A stretch of DNA of 64,000 bases, taken from NCBI GenBank assembly GCA_026014805.1, contig JAOZHR010000031.1, positions 1 to 64,000 on the forward strand, read 5' to 3'. The notes below the pieces were generated by a model. The model searched no databases. It was given only the letters and a program-made list of their open reading frames with translations, and was not told the DNA's origin. Numbering within the stretch: position 1 is the stretch's first letter; each line of letters begins with the position of its first letter. The position numbers and the translations under genes are program-made. The stretch comes from Candidatus Bathyarchaeota archaeon (GTDB lineage: Archaea > Thermoproteota > Bathyarchaeia > Bathyarchaeales > SOJC01). Shown one piece after another: positions 26,120-34,380 of the stretch.

Positions 26120-26611
26120 TTATTTGCGTTTTTTGAAGATTTTGATTCCTTGTTTCCGGAACTCTGTGATGTAATCATATCCGAGTTCTATGAGCGCACA
26201 AGCTTCTTCAACTGTCTTGGCAACTTTTGAGATGAATTCATCGTCATCGATCTCTATGAGTTGAGTGTACCTCAACGTGTTGCTGATGTTCTTGTGACCC
26301 AGCATTTTCATGACATGTAGGATGTCCTTGGTTTTGTGGTATTCCATCGTGGCCTTCCAATGCCTGAAGGTGTGGAATGTAATCCGTTTCAACCGTAGAT
26401 TCTTGGTGATTTCTGTTATTCTTGCGCGCGAACCCTCAAAGGTTCTGGTTATCGTCTTCAGTTTTGCCTTCCATATCCTTTCGTCTTCTCTCGGTAAAGC
26501 ATTAAGCATCGCTATGAGTTTTCCACTTACCTTGAACTGTCGAGGGTTGCTTCCCTTTTCAGGTGTGATGGTCACGATGCAATTCTCAAAGTCTACGTCC
26601 GTCCATTTCAA
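26120..26611 (-). pseudogene. Tyrosine recombinase (integrase), C-terminal catalytic part only
   Basis: 163 aa from a TTG at 26611. The catalytic core has a Lys-turn region (ITPEKGSNPR), HTFRHWKATMEYH (H-x2-R), LGHKNISNTLRYTQL with the second His and the nucleophile Tyr. It lacks the N-terminal arm/core-binding domain and box I arginine; the frame runs upstream only to a stop near 26655 and shows no TGxR. The C-terminus points to attL, so this is not the SSV arrangement in which att splits the gene. I infer truncation, so the element is probably no longer self-mobile. Confidence 0.8.
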
Positions 26612-26687
26612 ATCTAAAAGAGTTGAACAAAAGGCTAAAGCACAAAAATATCGAGTTCAAGTATCATCGAATAGAGAAGGTGGAATC

Positions 26688-26993
26688 ATGGTTGAAGAGA
26701 TTACTCAAATTCAATCTCTTAAAGAACTGATGGAATACGTTGAAAGAGAAGCAAAGAAGAGAGTTAGAGAGACAACGGGTAAGTATAGGCAATTAGCCGA
26801 AACAGAGGCATACGATCAAGTCATCCTGAAAGTTCTGAGAGAGGCAAAAGAGCCCTTAAGCGTAGATTTGATCTCTTTCTTAACCGGCATCAACAAAACA
26901 CGGTGTTGTCAGACGCTGAAAAAGTTGGAGAAGAAATGGGACATGGTTAGAAAGGTAACCGTCCGCGAATGTGCATATTACACGGTGATCTAA
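26688..26993 (+). CDS. Winged-helix DNA-binding protein
   Basis: 101 aa; AGGTGG precedes the ATG. An N-terminal acidic/basic helix (SLKELMEYVEREAKKRVRET) is followed by a winged helix: ILKVLREAKEPLSVDLISFL, recognition helix INKTRCCQTLKKLEKK and wing DMVRKVTVRECAYYTVI. It is divergent from the integrase and may control it. No specific family recognised. Confidence 0.6.
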   Translation: MVEEITQIQSLKELMEYVEREAKKRVRETTGKYRQLAETEAYDQVILKVLREAKEPLSVDLISFLTGINKTRCCQTLKKLEKKWDMVRKVTVRECAYYTVI

Positions 26994-27164
26994 TCTTTCA
27001 GGATTTCTTTCACTTTTTCTTCTAATCTTTTCAATCATTTCAGCGTAAACTTCGGACTGAGAGAAAGAGTGAATATCATCATTGCCACCCTTGTATAAGA
27101 CGTCTCCATCGTGTTCTTGCGATTTTTCGCCTCTCGATTATTGTTTGTATCTTACTCTTATTCG

Positions 27165-27410
27165 GTCTCCCTAAGTCAGAGCGAAGGTCATCCAATTCAT
27201 GCTGGATATCGTTTTTTACTCCTAGTATCCCAAACTGCCGAAAAGAAAACTAGGATGGCGTCTGGTATGTTGTACAAGGAGTACTGCAAACTTGTCTCAA
27301 AGCCTGTTGTGGCTAGGGCTTATAGAAATTACATGAAGAAGATAGTCGACCTTGGCTTGGTTAGAGTGGAAGGTTCTGGAAGATGGAAAAAATACGAGAT
27401 TACTCTTTAG
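27165..27410 (+). pseudogene. Probable Orc1/Cdc6 C-terminal winged-helix remnant
   Basis: The frame PIHAGYRFLLLVSQTAEKKT leading to SGMLYKEYCKL, RAYRNYMKKIVDLGLVRVEG and GSGRWKKYEITL resembles the C-terminal winged-helix domain of Orc1/Cdc6 initiators (helix, ...Y..Y..L..., R..Y...L...GLV, Gly-Arg turn). No AAA+ domain precedes it, so it is a fragment; a short protein from the ATG at 27255 (51 aa) could still be made. If right, the element once carried its own initiator. An unrelated winged helix is the alternative. Confidence 0.4.
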
Positions 27411-27498
27411 CCGTTATCGTGTAGTGTTTGTTCATTTTTTTGACTAATTATGTAAGAACATTTATAAAAGAATAGCTATCTTAAGACCCTAGATAAAC

Positions 27499-27508
27499 AT
27501 TTAAATAT
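27499..27508 (+). promoter_or_regulatory. TATA box of the winged-helix/HEPN/HNH operon
   Basis: ATTTAAATAT ends 30 nt before the ATG at 27538, which has GAAGGAG 4 nt upstream. No other comparable promoter is seen before 31838, in keeping with a single transcript. Confidence 0.45.
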
Positions 27509-27537
27509 TGGCGTCCAATTAAGAGTGAAGGAGCAAG

Positions 27538-27942
27538 ATGTCAGACGAATTAAAAACTCTCAAAAGCATCGAGCAAAAACTAGACCGACTCTTGAAGTGG
27601 ACAAAGTTTGCCGGAGTGCAACAACTACGTACTAATCTAACTCAAAATTTGACAACGGACACCGAGATGTTAATATATGAATTATCAGACGGTGAACGTA
27701 CCACAAGGGAAATTGCCAGACTCGCTGGCGTAGGAAGCAATGCTACCATTGTTAATTATTGGAAGAAATGGAGCAAAGTTGGCATTGTTGAACCGTCCGA
27801 AAAACGTCGAGGCCGTTACCAACGAATTTGCTCTTTAGAGGAGGTGGGTCTCACTGTGCCGCCCATGCTGCAAACAGGAGAAACTCCAATAGAAACTGAA
27901 CAGCCTATAGAGGAGGTTACAAATGAACAAGCAGAACCTTGA
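27538..27942 (+). CDS. Coiled-coil/winged-helix protein, KFAG family copy 1
   Basis: 134 aa. An N-terminal amphipathic helix (LKSIEQKLDRLLKWTKFAG) is followed by a linker, then a winged helix beginning LIYELSDGERTTREIARLAG with recognition helix SNATIVNYWKKW and wing GIVEP...RGRYQR. The tail is acidic. Paralogous to the proteins at 27923 and 29892. The helix could serve to dimerise with sister proteins. First gene of the array; overlaps the next by 20 nt. Confidence 0.65.
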   Translation: MSDELKTLKSIEQKLDRLLKWTKFAGVQQLRTNLTQNLTTDTEMLIYELSDGERTTREIARLAGVGSNATIVNYWKKWSKVGIVEPSEKRRGRYQRICSLEEVGLTVPPMLQTGETPIETEQPIEEVTNEQAEP

Positions 27943-28336
27943 ACGAATGATTGAACTTCTTGAAGAGATGCTGAAGTGGATCAAATTTGCTGGAGCCAGA
28001 GAAGTGAGAACTGTACTGATGAATATTCTGGATACTGAACAAAAACGCTTAATCTATCACTTGAGTGATGGCGAACATGGCAGCGTTGAAATTGGTAAGG
28101 CTGCTAATGTAAGCGATAGAACAGTCAGGCGATACTGGGAGTCGTGGGCCCGATTAGGAATTGTCGAGCCCTTAGGAGTAAGAGGTGGGGTCAGATATAA
28201 GAAATTCTTTGAACTGGAGGATTTCGGATTTACGATTCCCCAAATAAAGACTAAAACCACGAATATAAAGAGTGGATCTTTCAAAAGCATATCTTACCTA
28301 AGAGGAGAGACGAATGATGTCGAGGAGAATCAGTAA
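27923..28336 (+). CDS. Coiled-coil/winged-helix protein, KFAG family copy 2
   Basis: 137 aa. LERMIELLEEMLKWIKFAGA, then LDTEQKRLIYHLSDGEHGSV, recognition helix SDRTVRRYWESWARLGIVEP and the wing VRGGVRYKKFFELEDFGFTI. The last segment (xLEDFGxxxP) is shared with copies 1 and 3, so it is a real domain end and not tail. Overlaps both neighbours, indicating coupled translation. Confidence 0.65.
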   Translation: MNKQNLERMIELLEEMLKWIKFAGAREVRTVLMNILDTEQKRLIYHLSDGEHGSVEIGKAANVSDRTVRRYWESWARLGIVEPLGVRGGVRYKKFFELEDFGFTIPQIKTKTTNIKSGSFKSISYLRGETNDVEENQ

Positions 28337-29102
28337 GGAATTAATGCAAACACTTATGGAAAAGACCAGTCTTAAACGGCCAACCATCTATGCAAAGATA
28401 ACAGAGATAGCGCAAGCTGATGGACGAAGTTGTTCAAACCTGGTGTATGCTCTTGAATATGCTCATCGGAATGGGTTGGATCCGCGTAGATATGCAGGTA
28501 AAGAAGCTTTGAAAGAATATAGAGAATATAGACGTTCTCATCCTCGGGATCCCATAGTAGTCACAAAAACTCGAACAATCGCCAAAAGAAGAGTTGCTGG
28601 AGTGAAGTTCAGTTCTCGTCCTGACATACCTGAAATAGCTCTTCCATCAGGAAAAGTTCGAGAAGCAAGGCAAATGGCTACTGTTTATCCGTTTCTGTAC
28701 GTATTCGAAAACTCAGTAAGGGAATTCATTAGAACAACACTAGAAGATATTCACGGAAAAAACTGGTGGGACACATCCGTCTCAACAGAAACAAAGAGCA
28801 AAGCTTCGGGTCGGCAAGGCAAACAGGGCGCGTCGCGATATTATGGAAAAAAAGCACCACATCCCCTTTATCTTGTAGACCTTGACGACCTAAGAAATAT
28901 AATAATACGAAACTGGAAGGATTTTGAACCAAAGCTTCCCAAACTTCCGAACACCCAAGCATGGATTATCAACACCATTCAAATGATTGAGGAGATCCGA
29001 AACATCGTCGCACACAACAATCCGATTTCAAAAGACGATGAACAAAAACTGAAAGTCAACATCAAGGAATGGGTCAAGAGAATCTATCATGAGGCGAATT
29101 GA
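28314..29102 (+). CDS. Swt1-type HEPN domain protein with N-terminal helical domain
   Basis: 262 aa. Residues 1-60 look like a small helical DNA-binding domain (KTSLKRPTIYAKITEIAQ). From about residue 120 the pattern YPFLYVFENSVREFIRTTLE, GKNWWDT, PLYLVDLDDLRNIIIRNW and IEEIRNIVAHNNPI matches the Swt1/HEPN family; R229-x4-H234 is the HEPN RNase motif. HEPN proteins of this type act as RNases in toxin and phage-defence modules. It stands inside the operon of winged-helix proteins, overlapping neighbours by 23 and 14 nt, so it probably works with them. Confidence 0.75.
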   Translation: MMSRRISKELMQTLMEKTSLKRPTIYAKITEIAQADGRSCSNLVYALEYAHRNGLDPRRYAGKEALKEYREYRRSHPRDPIVVTKTRTIAKRRVAGVKFSSRPDIPEIALPSGKVREARQMATVYPFLYVFENSVREFIRTTLEDIHGKNWWDTSVSTETKSKASGRQGKQGASRYYGKKAPHPLYLVDLDDLRNIIIRNWKDFEPKLPKLPNTQAWIINTIQMIEEIRNIVAHNNPISKDDEQKLKVNIKEWVKRIYHEAN

Positions 29103-29430
29103 GTTGAGTCAAACAGATAAATTATTAACCGAAATTTCCGGCAAGTTGGACAAAATGCTTAGACTTCTTGTGATAGATACCGTAAAGGGGCTTGATAAGG
29201 AACAAGATAAGATCAGCTTGCTGGACGAACTAGGATTCAGACCGTCTGAAATAGCCCGCCTCCTCAACAAGAGCCCTGACAATGTCAGTGTCCAACTAGG
29301 TATTATTCGAAAGAAGAGAGAGTCTAGGACTAAACCGAAAGCAACCGGTCAAACACAAACTCCAGAGAGTAGTGAAAAGGATACAACAAGTGTAACTACA
29401 TCCGACTTATCCAAAACTGAAGGTAATTGA
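29089..29430 (+). CDS. Small helix-turn-helix protein of the array
   Basis: 113 aa. N-terminal helix TDKLLTEISGKLDKMLRLLV, then a short HTH (LDELGFRPSEIARLLNKSP, DNVSVQLGIIRKKR) resembling a sigma-like or LuxR-like HTH, and a Ser/Thr-rich tail. Same architecture (helix plus HTH) as its neighbours but a different HTH subtype. Overlaps the HEPN gene by 14 nt. Confidence 0.55.
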   Translation: MRRIELSQTDKLLTEISGKLDKMLRLLVIDTVKGLDKEQDKISLLDELGFRPSEIARLLNKSPDNVSVQLGIIRKKRESRTKPKATGQTQTPESSEKDTTSVTTSDLSKTEGN

Positions 29431-29431
29431 A

Positions 29432-29911
29432 ATGAATGCGTCAAAAAAAGAAGACAATGCAACATTGCGCGAACTAAGAAAGATATCGAAAATACTGATA
29501 CTCGCCAATGCATCTATCATCGAGAAGGAACTTTCAAAGATTGCTAATAGTGATGCCCGCAAAAAGATATGGGTTCTTATAGATGGCAAAAGAATGCCAA
29601 AAGACTTGGCGAAAGAAGCTGGCGTGACCCAAATGGCAGTCTCCTACTTCCTTAATGCCGCAGCATCTGCTGAATTCATCGAGTACACTAAACGTGAACC
29701 TCCATGCAAAATACTGGATTATGTTCCTCCTTCTTGGATAGATCTAGTCATGGAGGAAAGAGGTGAGGCTGAACAAGAGGCATCGAAAGAGGTTGAAGAT
29801 ATGAAAGACAAAACAAATGAGAAAGAACTCGCTCCTCAAACTGTGGAAGCAGATTCAACAATAATACCCAAACAAGAAAAAGATGGTGAAAATGAGCAAG
29901 GAAAAGAATGA
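29432..29911 (+). CDS. Coiled-coil/winged-helix protein, divergent member
   Basis: 159 aa. N-terminal helix (ELRKISKILILANASIIEKE), then IWVLIDGKRMPKDLAKEAGV, recognition helix TQMAVSYFLNAAAS, and an acidic Glu/Lys tail of about 50 aa. The L-x-DGxR-x4-LA-x2-AGV pattern repeats that of the KFAG family (LSDGERTTREIARLAGV), so it is a distant paralogue. Overlaps the following gene. Confidence 0.55.
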   Translation: MNASKKEDNATLRELRKISKILILANASIIEKELSKIANSDARKKIWVLIDGKRMPKDLAKEAGVTQMAVSYFLNAAASAEFIEYTKREPPCKILDYVPPSWIDLVMEERGEAEQEASKEVEDMKDKTNEKELAPQTVEADSTIIPKQEKDGENEQGKE

Positions 29912-30311
29912 GCAGACTAAACTGCTAAGAGAGATTCTCAAATGGATCAAATTTGCAGGAATGAAAGAAGTAAAGAACACGCTTGTTGGTGTCTTGGATA
30001 CCGAACTGAAGAGACTTGCTTATCACTTGAGCGATGGTACCCGTGGAACAGTGAAAATAGCCAAACTTGCAGGGATAGGTAGCACCAGTACAGTTTTTGA
30101 CATGTGGCAGGCCTGGTTGAAATTGGGTTTGGGAGAGAGCATTCCGGTCAAAGGAGGATCGCGCTTCAAACGTTCTTTTGATCTAGAAGATTTTGGTATT
30201 GAAGTGCCTAGGGTTAAAGAGGTTGAGAAAGAAGAAAAGCAAGTAGCGGAGTCAACTACTCCTGACAAGACTGAGGGTTCTAAACAATTACAGGAGGAAT
30301 CTTATGCCTGA
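29892..30311 (+). CDS. Coiled-coil/winged-helix protein, KFAG family copy 3
   Basis: About 139 aa (ATG at 29892, or ATG at 29883 three codons earlier). TKLLREILKWIKFAGMKEVK, LDTELKRLAYHLSDGTRGTV, recognition segment STSTVFDMWQAWLKLGLGES, then GGSRFKRSFDLEDFGIEVP. Closest to copy 2. The acidic C-terminal tail overlaps the next gene by 8 nt. Confidence 0.65.
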   Translation: MSKEKNEQTKLLREILKWIKFAGMKEVKNTLVGVLDTELKRLAYHLSDGTRGTVKIAKLAGIGSTSTVFDMWQAWLKLGLGESIPVKGGSRFKRSFDLEDFGIEVPRVKEVEKEEKQVAESTTPDKTEGSKQLQEESYA

Positions 30312-30609
30312 AGAATTAGAAAAGGAATTATTGAGAAAAATACAAAGATCTTTAGAGGAAATCAAGGCGATTCTTACTCTTACAAATCAGGATAAACTTG
30401 CTGAAGTGAAGAAGTCACTGCTCAAAGAGGGAACGGTCAAATTGCACGTTTACAACTTGTGCGACGGAGCAAGAACAACCCAAGATCTAGCTCAAGCCCT
30501 CCAAAAATCAACAGATTATGTTAACTCCTACCTTAGCATACTGAGGCGTGAAGGTCTGATCAGGACAATCGAGAAAGATGGCAAACAAGTTCACGAGCAA
30601 ATATTCTAG
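30304..30609 (+). CDS. Coiled-coil/winged-helix protein, CDG family copy 1
   Basis: 101 aa. N-terminal helix (LRKIQRSLEEIKAILTLTNQ), then LKEGTVKLHVYNLCDGARTT, DLAQALQKSTDYVNSYLSIL and the wing REGLIRTIEKDGKQVHEQ. GGAGGA precedes the ATG. About half of its residues match the next gene, so the two come from a tandem duplication. Confidence 0.62.
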   Translation: MPEELEKELLRKIQRSLEEIKAILTLTNQDKLAEVKKSLLKEGTVKLHVYNLCDGARTTQDLAQALQKSTDYVNSYLSILRREGLIRTIEKDGKQVHEQIF

Positions 30610-30635
30610 GCGATAGAGATGGCGGAGAACAAGAA

Positions 30636-30929
30636 ATGAGTGAAGATATATTCAATGAGATGAAGAGTCTGTTGGAAGATATCAAGGCATTGCTTCTTAT
30701 TACTAATCAAGACAAACTTGAGGAAACGAAAAAGAAAATATTGAAAGAGGGTTCTATTGAAAGTCATGTTTACGAGTTATGCGATGGTGTAAATGCGACT
30801 CAAGATATTGCCAACGAAATAAAAAAATCACAGGCATACACTCGCGCAGTTCTAAGTTCATTGCGACGCAAGGGATTAGTGAGAACTGTAGAACGAGATG
30901 GTAAGAAGGTACATGAGCAAAGATACTAG
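30636..30929 (+). CDS. Coiled-coil/winged-helix protein, CDG family copy 2
   Basis: 97 aa. MKSLLEDIKALLLITNQDKL, ILKEGSIESHVYELCDGVNA, recognition helix SQAYTRAVLSSLRRKGLVRT, end KKVHEQRY. Tandem paralogue of the preceding gene; the recognition helices differ more than the rest, as expected if each reads a different site. Confidence 0.62.
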   Translation: MSEDIFNEMKSLLEDIKALLLITNQDKLEETKKKILKEGSIESHVYELCDGVNATQDIANEIKKSQAYTRAVLSSLRRKGLVRTVERDGKKVHEQRY

Positions 30930-30937
30930 GTGATCAA

Positions 30938-31342
30938 ATGTCAATTCATCCTGATACTCATGAACGGATTACAAAACTGCAGAAAGACGTAGAAGAAATC
31001 AAAGAGGAACTTGAAGACCAATGGCACGAAAGAAGATCTAACTACGAAAGTAGGATAAGAAAGGCTCTCGAAGGCGACAAGAATGCCACAATCCTGTACC
31101 TGGAAATAGATGGCGTGCGTTCAATAAAAGAGATTGAGAAAAGTTTGGCAAGCCAAGGAAATAGAATTCCAACTATGTCCTTATGGCGTGCCTCCAAGAG
31201 GCTACTGAAAAATGGTTTAATTAAGAAAGTAGGTGTTAAGGGTAAAAGCCCTATCTATGCAAAGAAACCTTGGGCTAAGGCATTGGATCTTGATAGCTAT
31301 GTTCGGACAAAAATCCTCCAGCAAGAGAAATCGTCTAATTGA
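30938..31342 (+). CDS. Coiled-coil/winged-helix protein, last member
   Basis: 134 aa. A longer N-terminal coiled coil (ERITKLQKDVEEIKEELEDQ and on to about residue 50), then ATILYLEIDGVRSIKEIEKS, recognition helix TMSLWRASKRLLKNGLIKKV, and a basic wing GKSPIYAKKPW. The E-I-DGVRS motif mirrors the DGxRT of its neighbours. It overlaps the HNH gene by 44 nt. Confidence 0.58.
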   Translation: MSIHPDTHERITKLQKDVEEIKEELEDQWHERRSNYESRIRKALEGDKNATILYLEIDGVRSIKEIEKSLASQGNRIPTMSLWRASKRLLKNGLIKKVGVKGKSPIYAKKPWAKALDLDSYVRTKILQQEKSSN

Positions 31343-31838
31343 AGACATAATAAGTGTCGAAGACATACTCCTAGAATACATTATCGATAATGGGTGGAAA
31401 GATTACAACAAGTTTGCTAAGAAACTGACTGAGAAAATAGTTGAAAAACAGCCATCGACGCAGGAGGACCTAGTAAGACTGGTAGGCAACTTTGCCCATC
31501 CGTTTTTTGCTTTCAATGGCATTACTAAAGAACAATTTGTGGTTCGATTCCCTCTAACTGAGTTGTTAAGGCAATCCAGAATTCCAAGGCAATCGGTTAC
31601 TCTAACTACAACAAAAAAACGCTCAACACCTAAACGTAGAGCGATCTCTAAGAAGCTTCGCCTACTTATTCTTGAAAGAGATGGTTATAGGTGTTGTACG
31701 TGTGGCAGAACTGCGAAAGAAACGAAACTTGAAGTAGATCACAGAATACCTGTAGCAAAGGGAGGCACGGATAGTCTCAACAACCTTTGGACTCTTTGTA
31801 TTGATTGCAATAGAGGCAAATCTGACCTCTATATTTAG
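31299..31838 (+). CDS. HNH endonuclease domain protein
   Basis: 179 aa from an ATG at 31299 inside the previous gene's end. Residues 1-90 are a helical N-terminal domain with no family recognised. The C-terminal HNH zinc-finger nuclease has C-x2-C (CCTCGR), the catalytic VDHRIPVAKGG, Asn in SLNNLWTLC and C-x2-C-x4-K (CIDCNRGKS). Last gene of the array. HNH domains act in restriction, homing and defence; with a HEPN RNase in the same operon a nuclease-based conflict role is plausible. Confidence 0.75.
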   Translation: MFGQKSSSKRNRLIEDIISVEDILLEYIIDNGWKDYNKFAKKLTEKIVEKQPSTQEDLVRLVGNFAHPFFAFNGITKEQFVVRFPLTELLRQSRIPRQSVTLTTTKKRSTPKRRAISKKLRLLILERDGYRCCTCGRTAKETKLEVDHRIPVAKGGTDSLNNLWTLCIDCNRGKSDLYI

Positions 31839-31923
31839 AGTCCAACCATTTTTTTTAATACTAAACAGCTTTCTAGAGTCATGTAAATATAAAAACAGGG
31901 ATCAGAGGAAATTTCCATGCACG

Positions 31924-34380
31924 TCACGAACTGAACAGGGAGGAGACGTTGAGCGGTTTTATGTTCTTCTTGGTCTCAGTTACTTTCTTAAGAATATATA
32001 AGCCAGTCTTGGTCATCCTCTCTTCCATCTCAGGATTTCTCTCCACGTTAAGTGTCTTATACATAGCCAAACAGACTTGTGGATTGCGTGGGTCTTGAAC
32101 CAAATCAATGATGTAATCAAGGAATTGTGGCAGCCGTAAATAGTCGAACCTGTCTGCGGCTTCATCCAATAAGATGGGAAGGCCAAAAGCCTTTGCTATC
32201 GACATCATAATTCCCAAGCTGATCACTGCTCTTTGAGCACCAGAAGGATGAGTGATGGGGTCTTCTTTCAATGTGCATCTAAAGAGACCCTCTCCAATAT
32301 GCTCAAACATAAGATTCTCATCGGAAAGAATTCTTTGATAAGTCAGCTTAACATTCGCTTCAATATTTTGTGCTAAGCGTTCCACAATCTCTTTCAAATT
32401 GCTTTTTCTACGAACGATATCAAAAATCTGTACCCCAAGGAGGCAAGCTATTTCCGACATCCCAATCGTTTGAAGTTTTTCTTCGATTCCTTGAATCTCG
32501 CCGAAGTTTTCATCAACCCATCCTCTAGCCTTTTGAAGTTTCTCACCTCTTTCTTTTAACTTGTCAGCCTTCTCCTCTAGAAGATCCAATATTCTCTTGA
32601 TGGAGTCTTTGTCGATTTTTTCGGGAATTACGATCTTCTCATAGTCTTTCAGTTGCTCGGTCAGGTCTTGCTTGAGCTTTTTTCGGGCAGTCGTTAACGC
32701 ATCTTTCACGGTTTCAACTGAATCTTCAAACTGTTCAATATCTGTCAGGTCGATAGCTTTCTTGGTTATCTGGAAAGGTTCACATAGAAGAGAATATGCA
32801 CCCATCCATTTGCTGTTTAAGTCAGTTATCTTATCCTTTCTGTAGTCTATTTTTCTCTTGAGCGATTCGATTTCACGCTGCAGATAGGCCAATTGTTCGG
32901 TTTTTATCTCAGAATATTTTCTCCGTGCGTTTTTCAAATCTTTCAAAGAGTCTTTCAGTTCTTTGATCGCATCTTTCAACGTTGCGACATGTTTCTCATG
33001 AAGTTTCATCAATTCCTTACTGACCTTCTTTGGTTTGAAGGCCCGCGGAATTGGAGAAATGCGGATATACTTCAGTTCCTTGACTAATTCATCCAGCGCT
33101 ATTCCGACTTTTGCTTCTTCCTTGGCGAAGAACAGAATAGCCTGTATCCCATCTGGCTTCTTAATCGGTTTCTCGATCGTTTTCAAAAGCCCGCTATACT
33201 CCTTCCTAGTATTCGATAAATCGGATGGGGAAGTGTGATATTTGTCAGCGACCCTACAAACACCTGCTATTGTTGTCCGGACCGAAGAAAGACCCTCAAG
33301 AATTTTTTCTACCTCATCCGCATGTTTCAGAACCGAGAAATTGAAGTCCTTGTACTCAGGAAGGTCGAAGTCTTTAAGAATCTCAACCTGCTCTGCGTCA
33401 GGCAGAGTACTCAGTTTCATGTTCCACTCATTCAGTTTTTCCTTTGCTTCTTCCAGCTTTTCTTTTTCTTGCAGTGCTTTTCTGAATTCCTCTTCCGCTT
33501 CAACCAATTCACTCAGGTGTGAGACGGCTTTCGTTTTTGTGTTTATTTGTGTTGCCAATCTCTCTATGTTGAGTGCGACCTTCTCGGTTTTTTCTGGAAT
33601 TTTCTTCATTTCCGCCTCGATCTTTTCTTTGAAATTATTTATGCCCTCAGATCCTCTTCGGAAATACTCCTCGATCTCCTTCTCCTCTTCAACTTCCAGA
33701 TTGACAATTTCCTCTTTTAATGACTGCTTTCTTCTGTTAAGAAGTTCCCTTTCTCTTATGCCTAGATCATGAAGATTGCTGAGGTGTCTGCCGTATTTCT
33801 CTGCTGTACTTCTTATGTTCTCAATCCTTTTCTGAATCAGTTCAGGTATGGAAACAACCTCTTTGTTCATGGCTCTGGAAAAGTTTGCAACATTAGAAGG
33901 TGCAATCAGAATGTCGAGAATCTCCGGATATATCCTCCGCTTCTCTAACTCGCTTCTTATTTCTTTGACGCTTGTTGTTACAGGACGCCCCCAATCAATC
34001 TGTTCCAGAAACTTCTCTATTCCACTTTCAGGAAGTTTCTCTTCCTTTATGTAAAGGAACTGTTTGCTACTGATGTGTTTGCCCTTTCTACGAAAATCAT
34101 ATCTTAGCTTGAGAAGAGTGTTCCCTTGGCTGAAATAGAATGCGGCAGAGCCACGATTCAAAGGAGATATAAGAATCTCGTCTTTTCCAAGTTTTTTGTC
34201 TTCGGAGTATCTGGTTTTTCGTCGTCCGAGTGGTGGGTCGATGCAATAACGGAATGCGTTGATGATATTTGTTTTTCCGGATAAGTTCTCTCCATAAAAT
34301 ATGACCGGTTGCTTGCTGACAAAATCTACATTGCCGTATAGACCCAGCATACCGTCGAAATTCGCAAATAGTAGTCTCAT
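31924..34380 (-). CDS. Rad50/SbcC-like SMC ATPase without zinc hook
   Basis: 818 aa. N-terminal Walker A GENLSGKT (residues 30-37), long heptad-rich coiled coils (about 180-660), C-terminal signature HPSGAQRAVISLG (711-723, SGAQ in place of LSGGE) and Walker B LPILLDEAADRFD (734-746, Glu740). There is no CxxC at the coiled-coil turn, where Rad50 normally binds zinc. Its start overlaps the Mre11-like gene by 4 nt (ATGA), so they form one operon and presumably one complex. It is too divergent to be the housekeeping Rad50. Confidence 0.85.
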   Translation of the reverse strand: MRLLFANFDGMLGLYGNVDFVSKQPVIFYGENLSGKTNIINAFRYCIDPPLGRRKTRYSEDKKLGKDEILISPLNRGSAAFYFSQGNTLLKLRYDFRRKGKHISSKQFLYIKEEKLPESGIEKFLEQIDWGRPVTTSVKEIRSELEKRRIYPEILDILIAPSNVANFSRAMNKEVVSIPELIQKRIENIRSTAEKYGRHLSNLHDLGIRERELLNRRKQSLKEEIVNLEVEEEKEIEEYFRRGSEGINNFKEKIEAEMKKIPEKTEKVALNIERLATQINTKTKAVSHLSELVEAEEEFRKALQEKEKLEEAKEKLNEWNMKLSTLPDAEQVEILKDFDLPEYKDFNFSVLKHADEVEKILEGLSSVRTTIAGVCRVADKYHTSPSDLSNTRKEYSGLLKTIEKPIKKPDGIQAILFFAKEEAKVGIALDELVKELKYIRISPIPRAFKPKKVSKELMKLHEKHVATLKDAIKELKDSLKDLKNARRKYSEIKTEQLAYLQREIESLKRKIDYRKDKITDLNSKWMGAYSLLCEPFQITKKAIDLTDIEQFEDSVETVKDALTTARKKLKQDLTEQLKDYEKIVIPEKIDKDSIKRILDLLEEKADKLKERGEKLQKARGWVDENFGEIQGIEEKLQTIGMSEIACLLGVQIFDIVRRKSNLKEIVERLAQNIEANVKLTYQRILSDENLMFEHIGEGLFRCTLKEDPITHPSGAQRAVISLGIMMSIAKAFGLPILLDEAADRFDYLRLPQFLDYIIDLVQDPRNPQVCLAMYKTLNVERNPEMEERMTKTGLYILKKVTETKKNIKPLNVSSLFSS

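Noticed and set aside
26065-26660. SSV-type integrase split by integration
   Set aside because: In that type the att lies inside the 5' part of int. Here the C-terminus faces attL and no N-terminal piece is found next to attR.
26994-27150. Minus-strand protein-like frame (DGDVLYKGGNDDIHSF region)
   Set aside because: It has no usable start and continues antisense to the winged-helix gene at 26688-26993, so it is probably chance.
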